The notes under the pieces are model-generated. The model made no database searches and was not told the DNA's origin. It was given only the letters and a program-made list of their open reading frames with translations. The translations under genes were made by a program, and so were the position numbers. From Prevotella sp. (GTDB lineage: Bacteria > Bacteroidota > Bacteroidia > Bacteroidales > Bacteroidaceae), in NCBI GenBank assembly GCA_017554385.1, contig JAFZIL010000079.1:1-45196 (forward strand): a stretch of 45,196 nucleotides of DNA. Direction: 5' to 3'. How positions within the stretch are numbered: the first letter of the stretch is position 1; each line of letters starts with the position of its first letter. Shown here in pieces: positions 15,687-24,736 of this stretch.

Positions 15687-18200
15687 ATGAAGACTTTTGG
15701 ATATTTCGACGATAAGAACAGGGAGTACGTCATTACAGACCCGGCTACGCCGTTTCCCTGGATCAACTATTTGGGCAACGAAGACTTCTTCGGTCTGATT
15801 TCTAATACGGCTGGCGGTTACGACTTCTATAAGGACGCCAAGTTCCGCCGTATTACCCGCTATCGCTACAACAGCGTGCCGATGGATAATGTGGGTCGTT
15901 ATTTCTATATCGTGGATGGTGAGTCTTTCTGGTCTCCCGGCTGGAAACCTTGTAAAACGCCGCTTGACAGTTATGAGTGCCGCCACGGTATGAACTACAC
16001 CCGTATCACGGGCAGTAAGAATGGCGTAGAGGCCAGCGTGCTCTTCTTCGTACCATTGAAGACATGGGCTGAAGTGCAGAAGTTGACGCTGACGAATCAT
16101 ACAGACAGCGTTAAGAGCCTAAAGTTGTTCAGCTATACTGAGTGGTGCCTATGGAATGCTGCCACCGATGGCGAGAACTTCCAGCGTAACCTTTCGACGG
16201 GTGAAGTAGAAATTGAGAATAGTGTGCTTGACGGTTCTGCCGTCAAGACTACCGCCATCTACCATAAGACTGAGTACAAGGAGCGCCGCAACCACTATGC
16301 TTACTATGCACTGACCAACGCTGAGGCTCAGGGCTTCGACACCGACCGCGAGTCGTTCGTAGGTCTCTATAATGGGCTCGAAGCACCGCAGTGCGTCCTT
16401 GCCGGCAAGTCCGCCAACTCGGTAGCCCATGGTTGGAGCCCCATCGCCTCGCATTATATCGAGGTGGAGCTGCAACCCGGTGAGTCGAAGGATTTCATCT
16501 TTGTGTTGGGCTATGCCGAGAATAAGCAGGAGCAGAAGTTTGCTCCCGACGGTTTACCCGTCGAGTCAAGCCTCATCACCTCTCTCGGCGACCTTGACCG
16601 TACTATTATTAATAAGGAGAAGGCGCATGCAGTGATGGAACGTTTTTCAACTGTTGAAGCTGTCGATGCTGCCTTCGATGAACTGCACCTGATGTGGGAC
16701 GAACTGCTGTCGAAGTTTACAGTTACGAGCACCGATGAGCGCATGAACCGCATGGTGAACATCTGGAACCAGTACCAGTGCATGATTACCTTCAACTTCT
16801 CGCGCTCGGCCTCGTTCTTCGAGAGTGGGGTAGGGCGTGGCATGGGTTTCCGCGACTCCAATCAGGATCTTGTTGGCTTTGTCCATCAGGTGCCGAGCCG
16901 CGCTCGTCAGCGCATCATCGACATTGCCTCGACACAGTTCCCCGATGGTGGCTGCTATCACCAGTATCAGCCGCTCACCAAGCGTGGCAACAACGACATT
17001 GGTGGTGGCTTCAACGACGACCCCTGCTGGCTCATCTTCGGCACCGTGGCTTATATTAAAGAGACGGGCGACTTCAGTATTCTTGACGAGATGGTGCCTT
17101 TCGACAACCAGGCTGGTACGGAGGTCAGCCTTTTCGAGCACCTGCGAATCTCGTTCAACCACGTCATTGAGAACCTCGGGCCGCACATGCTGCCTCTCAT
17201 CGGACGAGCCGACTGGAACGACTGCCTGAACCTGAACTGCTTCTCCTGGGATCCCAACGAGAGCTTCCAGACCACCGAGAACCAGAGCGAAGGCTCGAAG
17301 GCTGAGTCGCTGATGATCGCTGGTTTGTTTGTCCTCACGGGCAAGCAGTACGTGGAGCTTTGCGACAAAATCGCAAAACACAGTGAGGCCGATCGCGCCC
17401 AGCGCTGCGTCGACGCTATGGTGGAGGCAGTGAAGAAGCACGGCTGGGACGGCGAGTGGTACCTACGCGCCTATGACTATTACGGGGGCAAGATTGGTTC
17501 CAACGAGAACGAAGAAGGCAAGATCTTCATCGAGAGCCAGGGCTTCTGCACGATGGCAGGCATCGGACTTGAGGAAGGAATGGTCGATCGTGCCCTTGAC
17601 TCCTGTAAGAAGTATCTTGACTCGGAGCATGGCATGGTGCTGAACCATCCCGCCTTCACCCGCTACTACGTTGAGATGGGCGAAATCAGCAGCTATCCTG
17701 CAGGCTACAAGGAGAATGCCGGCATTTTCTGTCACAATAACCCGTGGGTCATCATCGGCGAGACTGTGGCCCGTCGCGGTAACGATGCCTGGGAGCACTA
17801 TACGAAGATATGTCCCGCATGGATCAAAGACCAGCAGCTGCACAAGGTAGAGCCATACGTCTACTGTCAGATGGTGGCTGGCAAGGATGCCGCAAAGCCT
17901 GGTGAGGGCAAGAACTCGTGGCTCACGGGTACGGCTGCCTGGAACTGGCTGACCATCACGCAGTATATCCTCGGCATACGTCCCACCTACGACGGTTTGG
18001 AGATAGACCCCTGTATTCCCTCTACGCTGAAGGAGTTCACTGTGCACCGCGTTCTCCGCGATGCCACGTTCGACATCACCGTGAAGAATCCTGATGGCAA
18101 GGAGTGCGGTGTGCGGCAGATTACCATCGATGGCAAAACCATCGAGCACACGGTTATTCCGGCCACGCCCGGAAAACATGTAGTAGAAGTAATGATGTAA
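15687..18200 (+). CDS. GH94 cellobiose phosphorylase
   Basis: 837 residues, normal for the family. It phosphorolyses cellobiose in the cytoplasm to alpha-glucose-1-phosphate and glucose, saving one ATP. The N-terminus [13 protein letters not shown] and [20 protein letters not shown] are typical of cellobiose phosphorylases. The catalytic region [16 protein letters not shown] places the general acid at Asp512 (second Asp of DWND). There is no signal peptide, consistent with the cytoplasm. A GTG at 15681 is in frame but ATG 15687 gives the family N-terminus. Laminaribiose or cellodextrin specificity cannot be excluded. It is followed after 6 bp by a sugar symporter. Confidence 0.92.
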   Translation: MKTFGYFDDKNREYVITDPATPFPWINYLGNEDFFGLISNTAGGYDFYKDAKFRRITRYRYNSVPMDNVGRYFYIVDGESFWSPGWKPCKTPLDSYECRHGMNYTRITGSKNGVEASVLFFVPLKTWAEVQKLTLTNHTDSVKSLKLFSYTEWCLWNAATDGENFQRNLSTGEVEIENSVLDGSAVKTTAIYHKTEYKERRNHYAYYALTNAEAQGFDTDRESFVGLYNGLEAPQCVLAGKSANSVAHGWSPIASHYIEVELQPGESKDFIFVLGYAENKQEQKFAPDGLPVESSLITSLGDLDRTIINKEKAHAVMERFSTVEAVDAAFDELHLMWDELLSKFTVTSTDERMNRMVNIWNQYQCMITFNFSRSASFFESGVGRGMGFRDSNQDLVGFVHQVPSRARQRIIDIASTQFPDGGCYHQYQPLTKRGNNDIGGGFNDDPCWLIFGTVAYIKETGDFSILDEMVPFDNQAGTEVSLFEHLRISFNHVIENLGPHMLPLIGRADWNDCLNLNCFSWDPNESFQTTENQSEGSKAESLMIAGLFVLTGKQYVELCDKIAKHSEADRAQRCVDAMVEAVKKHGWDGEWYLRAYDYYGGKIGSNENEEGKIFIESQGFCTMAGIGLEEGMVDRALDSCKKYLDSEHGMVLNHPAFTRYYVEMGEISSYPAGYKENAGIFCHNNPWVIIGETVARRGNDAWEHYTKICPAWIKDQQLHKVEPYVYCQMVAGKDAAKPGEGKNSWLTGTAAWNWLTITQYILGIRPTYDGLEIDPCIPSTLKEFTVHRVLRDATFDITVKNPDGKECGVRQITIDGKTIEHTVIPATPGKHVVEVMM

Positions 18201-18206
18201 CAGACT

Positions 18207-19580
18207 ATGGCTAAGCTAAGTGAAAAGATAGGCTACGGCATGGGCGACATGTCGAGTAGCATGTTTTGGAAGATATTTTCCTATTATCTTCCCATTTTCT
18301 ATAGTGACATCTTCCAGTTGTCGTTAGCTCAGACAGCTACGCTGATGTTTGTGACGCGGTTCTGGGACACGGTGAGCGACCCGATGATGGGTGTCATTGC
18401 CGATCGCACGGAGACGCGCTGGGGCAAGTATCGTCCTTACCTGATGTGGTTTGCAGCTCCGTTTGCCATCGCTGGCGTGCTGCTATTCACCACGCCCGAC
18501 TGGGACAATCAGGGACGGCTCGTATACGCGTACATTACTTATATTTTAATGATGACCGTCTATACGGGTATCAATGTGCCTTACGCCTCGATGCTTGGTG
18601 TGATGACGAGCGACTCGCAGGAGAAGACGGTGTTCTCGAGCTATCGTATGTTCTTTGCCTATGGTGGCTCGTTCATTGCTCTCTTTGCGTGGGAGCCGCT
18701 GTGCGACTTCTTTACGAAGTACCAGCCGTTGGCACCTGTTGACAACGTGGCCGATGCCTGGCAGGGAGCGATGATTGTCATTGCCGCTGTGTGTTTCCTG
18801 CTTTTCATGGGTAGCTTTATGCTGACCCGTGAGCATGTGAGGGTGAAGCCGACGGCCGGTTTGGGCAGCGACTTCAAGCATCTGTTGAAGAACGCCCCGT
18901 GGTGGATCATCACGGCAGGCGCCATGTGTACCAACCTCTTCAATACCGTTCGTGGTGCGACGGTGGCCTATTACTTTAAGTACTATATTGGCGAGAGCGC
19001 GCATATCGACCTCGGTGTCGTGGAGTTTCTGTTCTTCGCAGGCCTGTTCTTAGCCGTTGGCGAGGTGTGCAACATGGTGGGTGTGGTGAGTGCCGTTCCC
19101 CTGAGCAAGCGCTTCGGCAAAAAGACGACGTTCATTGCCTCGGCCATTGCCATGGGTGTGCTCAGTGTGCTGTTCTTCTACGTGCCGGTGAGCAACGGAG
19201 GTTTTATGACGATGTTGCTGCTTCAGGTTCTGATCAGCTTGTTTACCGGCATTGTGAGTCCGTTGGTGTGGAGCATGTATGCCGACGTGGCAGACTACTC
19301 GACCGTGAAGAACGGCACGTCGTCTACGGCCCTTATCTTCTCCAGTGGTTCAATGGCCCAGAAGTTTGGTGGTGCCATTGCAGGCTCGGCAGTGCTTCTG
19401 CTTTTCGATGCCTTTGGCTTGGTGCCCAACGCTGCGGAGCAGACCGAAACGGCGCTGCTGGGCATGCGCCTCACCATGAGCTATATACCCGCTGTGATTG
19501 CTGCGGTGATGGCTTTGGTCATCTGGATATATCCGCTCACCACTGCTAAGATGAAGGAGATCAGTCAGGAATTGAAATAA
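18207..19580 (+). CDS. GPH-family sugar:cation symporter (MFS)
   Basis: 457 residues with about 12 hydrophobic helices. It opens with LSEKIGYGMGDMSSSMFWKI, the typical N-terminus of glycoside-pentoside-hexuronide symporters. FWDTVSDPMMGVIADRTETRWGKYRPY is the family's loop 2-3 signature (given loosely). It is expected in the inner membrane, importing an oligosaccharide with Na+ or H+. The 6-bp spacing after cellobiose phosphorylase suggests that the cargo is cellobiose or a short cellodextrin. The substrate is inferred from context only. Confidence 0.9.
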   Translation: MAKLSEKIGYGMGDMSSSMFWKIFSYYLPIFYSDIFQLSLAQTATLMFVTRFWDTVSDPMMGVIADRTETRWGKYRPYLMWFAAPFAIAGVLLFTTPDWDNQGRLVYAYITYILMMTVYTGINVPYASMLGVMTSDSQEKTVFSSYRMFFAYGGSFIALFAWEPLCDFFTKYQPLAPVDNVADAWQGAMIVIAAVCFLLFMGSFMLTREHVRVKPTAGLGSDFKHLLKNAPWWIITAGAMCTNLFNTVRGATVAYYFKYYIGESAHIDLGVVEFLFFAGLFLAVGEVCNMVGVVSAVPLSKRFGKKTTFIASAIAMGVLSVLFFYVPVSNGGFMTMLLLQVLISLFTGIVSPLVWSMYADVADYSTVKNGTSSTALIFSSGSMAQKFGGAIAGSAVLLLFDAFGLVPNAAEQTETALLGMRLTMSYIPAVIAAVMALVIWIYPLTTAKMKEISQELK

Positions 19581-19603
19581 CATTTTTTACAAACTTACCT
19601 TAT

Positions 19604-22600
19604 ATGAAAAATTATCAAAGATTATCTTGTGTGGCAGTTGTCAGTGGACTTATGCTGACGGCTGTCATACCATCGGCCTCGGCTGCAGCAAGCGTTCAGG
19701 AGACGCAGCAGCAGTCGGCAAAGGTGTATGGCACGGTGACCGACGGCACGGAGCCGATCATCGGTGCCAGTGTGAAAGTGAAGGGAACGAGTCAGGGTAC
19801 GGTGACCGACCTTGATGGAAAGTTCCGTCTCGATGTGGCTCCCGGCACTGAGCTGGTGGTCAGCTACGTAGGTTACAGGGATGTGACGGTGAAGGCTGCT
19901 GCCGGCATGAAGATTGTGCTGCAGGAAGAGAGCACCGCCCTGAGCGAGGTGGTGGTGACCGCTTTAGGCATCAAGCGCGAGCGCAAGGCCTTGGGCTATG
20001 GTCTGGCCGAGGTGAAGGGCGAGGAGCTGACGAAGGCGAAGGAGACCAACGTCATCAACTCCCTTTCGGGTAAGGTGGCCGGTCTAATCGTTCAGAACAC
20101 GGCTGGTGGTGCCTCGGGTTCTACCCGTGTGTTGTTGCGTGGTAACACCGAGATCAGCGGCAACAACCAGCCGCTGTACGTTGTTGACGGTGTGCCCTTG
20201 GACAACACCAACTTCGGCAGTGCTGGCGTTGAGGGAGGCTACGACCTGGGCGATGGCATCTCGGCCATCAACCCCGATGATATTGAGAACATGACGGTGC
20301 TGAAAGGTCCTGCCGCCTCTGCGCTCTACGGTAGCCGTGCCTCGCATGGTGTGATCCTGATCACGACGAAGAAGGCCGAGAAGGATCAGATCAGTGTGGA
20401 GTATAACGGTTCGCTGACCATCGATACGCAGTTGGCCAAGTGGGACGACCTGCAGCAGGTCTACGGTATGGGCTATAACGGTCAGTACTCTCCTACGGCC
20501 ACTTCGGGCACGAACTCGAGCTGGGGTCCGAAGGCCGACGACTTTGAGGTAGAGTATTTCGACCATGAGAAGCGCCCGTTCCTGATGTACCCGAACAATA
20601 CCTCCGACTTCTTCCGCACGGGTCTGACGGCGCAGAACACCGCTATCCTGAGCGTGAACAGCGGCAAAACCGGCGTACGCTTCTCGGTGACCGACATGCG
20701 CAACAAGGACATCCTGCCGGAGACGCACATGAGTCGTGACAACTTCAACCTGCGCGTGAATACATCGGCAGGTCCTGTTGACCTGGACTTCACGGTGAAC
20801 TACACGCGTGAGGACGTGAAGAACCGTCCAGCACTGGGCGACTCGCAGAGCAACGTGGGTAAGAACCTGATGACGCTGGCCAGTACGTATAACCAGTCGT
20901 GGCTGAAGAACTACGAGACGAGTGAGGGCGACTATGCTAACTGGAACGGCAACGACCAATATAACAAGAACCCGTACTGGGACCTGTACAAGAACGAGAA
21001 CACGACGGCGAAGGACGTACTGCGCATGACGGCGAAGGCCATCTGGAACGTGAACAAGCACCTGAAGATTCAGGGTACAGTGGGTACGGACATGAACCGC
21101 ATGACCTTTGAGGATTTCATTGCGAAGACCACGCCGGGCAAGCTGGCAGGTCAGCTGCAGAACCAGCATTTCAACAACAATACGCTGAATGCGGAGCTGC
21201 TGGCACTGTACAATAACCAGTGGGGTGACTTCGACTTCAATGCTACGCTGGGTGGCAACATCTTCAGGGTAGACAACAAGACGGACGTGTTCACTGGTAC
21301 GGACCAGCAGATGAAGGATGTGATAGCCATCATGAACTATGCTGAGCAGAACGTGCAGCAGAATGCCTATAAGAAGCAGATCAACTCGCTGTACGGCAGT
21401 GCGAGCGTGGGCTACCAGCACACCTACTATTTAGAGGCTACGCTTCGTGGCGATAAGTCGTCGACGCTGCCTGTAAGCAACAACGTGTATGTGTATCCGT
21501 CGTTCTCTGGAAGCGTGGTGTTCTCGGAATGGATCAAGAACAAGAAGCTCATCAACTACGGTAAGCTGCGTGCTTCGTGGGCACAGGTGGGTAGCGATAC
21601 TGACCCATACCAGCTGGCGCTGAACTACTCTACCGGCAAATATTCGTATGGTAGTGGCTATATGATTGGCATGATCAACAACAGCAGGCAGCCCAACAAG
21701 GATCTGAAGCCGACGATGACGAAATCGTATGAGCTGGGTCTGGAGATGAAGTTCTTCAATGGTCGTTTAGGCTTGGACATGACATACTATAACCAGGTGT
21801 CGAAGGACCAGATCATCCCGCTGCACACCGCAGCCTCTTCGGGCTACACGTACAGTCTGGTGAACGCTGGTGAGATTGTGAACAAGGGTATAGAGATTGC
21901 CCTGAACGGAAGAGTGCTCCAGTATAAGGACTTTGCGTGGGATGCCGGTGTGAACTTCTCGAAGAACATCAACAAGGTGAACGCGCTGGTCGACGGTATG
22001 GACGACCTGATGCTGGAGGCAGCCAGCTGGTGCGACGTCGAGGTGAAGGCTGTCGTGGGCGAGGAGTACGGTGCCATTGTAGGTAAGGACTTCAAGCGTA
22101 CGGAAAACGGTCAGGTGATAGTGAACGCCATCACCGGAATGCCGGAGGTTGAGGCGACTCCAAAGACCATAGGTAACGCCTCCTGGGACTGGACGGGCGG
22201 TTTCTATTCTACCTTTACTTATAAGAACTTCCGTCTCTCTGCCGGTTTCGACGTGAAGGTGGGTGCCGACCTCTACTCGATGTCGATGCGCTCGGCCTTT
22301 GAGACCGGTAAGGCTACGGAGACGCTGGAAGGCCGCGAAGAGTGGTATCGTTCTGAGGAGAACCGCAAAGCAGCCAACATGACACTGGACCAGTGGCGTC
22401 TTGTCGGCAAGTGTGAGGGCTATGTTGTGCCGGGCGTCATCGACAATGGCGACGGAACCTACCGCCCGAACGATATCGCCATCAACCCCGAGTCCTATTG
22501 GAAGAGCGTGTCGAGAGACGTTCCCAGTCTGTTTATCTATGACAACAGCTATGTGAAGTGTCGTGAGATCACGTTCGGCTACACCTTCCCCGAGACATGG

Positions 22601-22780
22601 TTGGGCAAGTATGTGAAGGGTCTGAGCGTTTCGTTCGTAGCCCGTAACCCGTTCATTGTCTGGAAGAACATCCCCAACATCGATCCCGACTCCGGCTACA
22701 ACACCTCGGGTCTGGGCTTAGAGTACGGTTCGCTGCCCTCTCGTCGTAGCTATGGTTTCAACGTAAACGTGAAATTTTAA
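19604..22780 (+). CDS. SusC-family TonB-dependent outer-membrane transporter
   Basis: 1058 residues. Signal peptide to ~SASA (residue 27). A carboxypeptidase-regulatory-like domain (~40-105: VYGTVTDGTEPIIGASV, VSYVGYRDVTV) is followed by the TonB-box region LSEVVVTALGIKRE, the plug (VNSLSGKVAGL-like segment, LRGNTEISGNNQPLYVVDGV, ASALYGSRASHGVI) and a 22-strand-type beta-barrel ending in SYGFNVNVKF with terminal Phe. It imports oligosaccharides with its SusD lid, powered by TonB. The start is 23 bp after the symporter stop, so the order enzyme-symporter-SusC suggests one operon. Full length with no frameshift. Confidence 0.96.
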   Translation: MKNYQRLSCVAVVSGLMLTAVIPSASAAASVQETQQQSAKVYGTVTDGTEPIIGASVKVKGTSQGTVTDLDGKFRLDVAPGTELVVSYVGYRDVTVKAAAGMKIVLQEESTALSEVVVTALGIKRERKALGYGLAEVKGEELTKAKETNVINSLSGKVAGLIVQNTAGGASGSTRVLLRGNTEISGNNQPLYVVDGVPLDNTNFGSAGVEGGYDLGDGISAINPDDIENMTVLKGPAASALYGSRASHGVILITTKKAEKDQISVEYNGSLTIDTQLAKWDDLQQVYGMGYNGQYSPTATSGTNSSWGPKADDFEVEYFDHEKRPFLMYPNNTSDFFRTGLTAQNTAILSVNSGKTGVRFSVTDMRNKDILPETHMSRDNFNLRVNTSAGPVDLDFTVNYTREDVKNRPALGDSQSNVGKNLMTLASTYNQSWLKNYETSEGDYANWNGNDQYNKNPYWDLYKNENTTAKDVLRMTAKAIWNVNKHLKIQGTVGTDMNRMTFEDFIAKTTPGKLAGQLQNQHFNNNTLNAELLALYNNQWGDFDFNATLGGNIFRVDNKTDVFTGTDQQMKDVIAIMNYAEQNVQQNAYKKQINSLYGSASVGYQHTYYLEATLRGDKSSTLPVSNNVYVYPSFSGSVVFSEWIKNKKLINYGKLRASWAQVGSDTDPYQLALNYSTGKYSYGSGYMIGMINNSRQPNKDLKPTMTKSYELGLEMKFFNGRLGLDMTYYNQVSKDQIIPLHTAASSGYTYSLVNAGEIVNKGIEIALNGRVLQYKDFAWDAGVNFSKNINKVNALVDGMDDLMLEAASWCDVEVKAVVGEEYGAIVGKDFKRTENGQVIVNAITGMPEVEATPKTIGNASWDWTGGFYSTFTYKNFRLSAGFDVKVGADLYSMSMRSAFETGKATETLEGREEWYRSEENRKAANMTLDQWRLVGKCEGYVVPGVIDNGDGTYRPNDIAINPESYWKSVSRDVPSLFIYDNSYVKCREITFGYTFPETWLGKYVKGLSVSFVARNPFIVWKNIPNIDPDSGYNTSGLGLEYGSLPSRRSYGFNVNVKF

Positions 22781-22782
22781 GG

Positions 22783-22925
22783 GAAAAGTGAATATTGAAA
22801 AGTGAATAGTGAAAAGTGAAAAGTGAAAAGTGAACAGTGAAAAGTGAAAAGTGAATAGTGAAAAGTGAATAGTGAAAAGTGAATAGTGAAAAGTGAATAG
22901 TGAAAAGTGAATAATTTGCTACCGC
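22783..22925. repeat. AGTGAAW heptamer array with tail, susC-susD gap
   Basis: About eighteen 7-bp units (AGTGAAA and AGTGAAT, one ATTGAAA, one AGTGAAC) start 3 bp after the SusC stop and end in AATTTGCTACCGC (22913-22925). The whole 170-bp gap before SusD is this array plus 25 bp. SusC-SusD gaps are usually short, so the insertion may change the SusC:SusD expression ratio. Confidence 0.85.
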
Positions 22926-22950
22926 ATTTAGAATAAACACATTGAGAATT

Positions 22951-24699
22951 ATGAATACCAAGATATTTAAGTCAATCTGCGCAATCTGCGTAATCTGCGG
23001 TTTGTTTTCCTGTAGCGACAGCTATATGGAGGAGCTGAACACCGACGAGACGAAATCGGTGACGATAGACCCAAACTCGCAGCTGACAACATCGCTGTTG
23101 CAGACCTATGGCGACTTCAGCATGATGGATACCTACCGTAGTTATATTACGGGCTTCACGCAGCACTTTGCCGGTGGCTGGAACGTGACGAACTATGCCG
23201 GCAGCGTGTATGCGCTGAACAGCGAGATGAGCCATGTGTGGCAGCAGCTGTACTCTGTGGGAGTGAAGAACATCGTCGATGCCATTGCCAATTCGGCTGA
23301 GATGCCCAATGTGAATGCCGCCCTGCGCATCCATAAGGTTTACGTGATGTCGGTGTTGACCGACATCTACGGCGACATTCCCTGTTCGGAGGCAGGTCAG
23401 GCCTATATCAGCGGCATTGCCACGCCCAAGTTTGACAAGCAGGAAGACATCTATAACTACTTCTTCGAAGAGCTGGCAGCCTGTGTCGACCAGTTGGGCA
23501 CGGGTAGCGACCGCATCAGCGGCGACGTGACCAGCATGGGTGGCGACACCGACATGTGGAAGAAATATGCCAACTCGCTGCGCCTGCGCTTTGCCATGCG
23601 CATCAGCGACGTGAACCCCACGAAGGCGAAGGAGGAGTTTGAGAAGGCGCTGGCAGCCGATGGAGGCTATATCTCCACCGCAGCCGACGACGCCTACATT
23701 ATCTATACCGACAGCCCCTTCACGCTGTATGATGGAGCCCGTGACCTGGACTTCCGCGTGAACGCCCTCGGTGAGATACTCTACGGTCAGGACCCCACGT
23801 CGCCCACGTTTGTCTGTGCAACGTTCTTCAACCTTATGCAGGACAACAATGACCCGCGCCTCTATCGTATCTGTCGTCACTACATTAACACCAAGCGTGC
23901 CGAGGTGAAGCCCGACCGCGAGTGGAACGTGGATGTGACCGACGAGGTCATCGCCTATCTGAAGCGTGCTGGCGAGAAGGTGCAGCCCTGCAATCCTGGT
24001 GCTGCCTGGTACAACAACTGGGTCAACGCTCCTGCTACCAGCGAGATTCCCACTCTCCAGAAGTTGGTGAACACCTATCCTGAGACCGGTTTCGACGGCA
24101 ACAACTATCCAGCCCGTATGATGCGTCCGTTCCTCTCTATCGACTTCGAGATGCCCGACCGTCCTGGCTTCCTTATCTCTTCAGCTGAGGTGCAGTTCCT
24201 GCTGGCTGAAGCCAAGAGTAAGGGCTGGAATGTCAGTGGGGACGTGGAGACCCACTTCACCGCTGGTGTCAAGGATGCTATGCAGATGCTGAACACCCAC
24301 TATCTACAGGCAGACAAGAAAATCACCGACACCGAGATTGAAAGCTATATCGCAGCCCAGTTGGCCAAGGGTACGCTTGCAGCCAATCCTCGTGAGGCCA
24401 TCAACACCGAGGCTTGGATACTGCACATGATGAACCCCAACGAGGCATGGGCCAACCTGCGTCGTGCTGACTATCCCGTGCTGATGGATCGCACGAAACT
24501 CGATAAGTTTGATGGCTTCACCTATGATTCCGACCTGACGACGCCGACCCGTCTGCGCTATCCTACTGACGAACAAAGCTACAACAAGGCCAACCGCGAC
24601 GAGGCAGTAGAGCGCATGGGTGATACGGATGACAAGGGGTATGTAGACAACTGGCATCATCGTCTCTGGTGGGACAAGAGCGATATTAACGTGAAGTAA
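22951..24699 (+). CDS. SusD-like outer-membrane glycan-binding lipoprotein
   Basis: 582 residues from ATG 22951; an in-frame TTG at 22942 is less likely. The signal peptide FKSICAICVICGLFSC gives a lipidated Cys, followed by SDSYMEELN, the usual SusD start. TPR-type helices and loops include LRIHKVYVMSVLTDIYGDIPCSEAG (a family hallmark, quoted loosely) and SSAEVQFLLAEAKSKGW. The pattern fits the SusD-like_2 subgroup. It caps SusC and hands over oligosaccharide. The Cys/Ile-rich signal core is encoded by a 9-bp tandem repeat also used by the next gene. Confidence 0.94.
   Translation: MNTKIFKSICAICVICGLFSCSDSYMEELNTDETKSVTIDPNSQLTTSLLQTYGDFSMMDTYRSYITGFTQHFAGGWNVTNYAGSVYALNSEMSHVWQQLYSVGVKNIVDAIANSAEMPNVNAALRIHKVYVMSVLTDIYGDIPCSEAGQAYISGIATPKFDKQEDIYNYFFEELAACVDQLGTGSDRISGDVTSMGGDTDMWKKYANSLRLRFAMRISDVNPTKAKEEFEKALAADGGYISTAADDAYIIYTDSPFTLYDGARDLDFRVNALGEILYGQDPTSPTFVCATFFNLMQDNNDPRLYRICRHYINTKRAEVKPDREWNVDVTDEVIAYLKRAGEKVQPCNPGAAWYNNWVNAPATSEIPTLQKLVNTYPETGFDGNNYPARMMRPFLSIDFEMPDRPGFLISSAEVQFLLAEAKSKGWNVSGDVETHFTAGVKDAMQMLNTHYLQADKKITDTEIESYIAAQLAKGTLAANPREAINTEAWILHMMNPNEAWANLRRADYPVLMDRTKLDKFDGFTYDSDLTTPTRLRYPTDEQSYNKANRDEAVERMGDTDDKGYVDNWHHRLWWDKSDINVK
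22973..22999 (+). repeat. 9-bp tandem repeat in the SusD signal peptide
   Basis: CAATCTGCG, CAATCTGCG, TAATCTGCG (22973-22999) encode S-I-C-A-I-C-V-I-C. It is part of a ~48-bp block (22953-23000) nearly identical to 24739-24786 in the next gene. Confidence 0.85.
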
Positions 24700-24735
24700 C
24701 AACGAAATAACGTAATAACGAAACAACGTAATAAC
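24696..24735. repeat. 8-bp tandem array filling the SusD-SGBP gap
   Basis: Five 8-bp units, GTAACAAC, GAAATAAC, GTAATAAC, GAAACAAC, GTAATAAC, begin in the SusD stop codon region and end one base before the next ATG (24737). The entire gap is repeat. Confidence 0.8.
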
Positions 24736-24736
24736 T

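Noticed and set aside
20084-21421. 445-residue minus-strand ORF opposite susC, and similar long ORFs opposite infB, GH3, the ABC transporter and speA
   Set aside because: They mirror strongly coding plus- or minus-strand genes, their products show no recognisable domains, and they arise from the third-position GC bias of the real gene.
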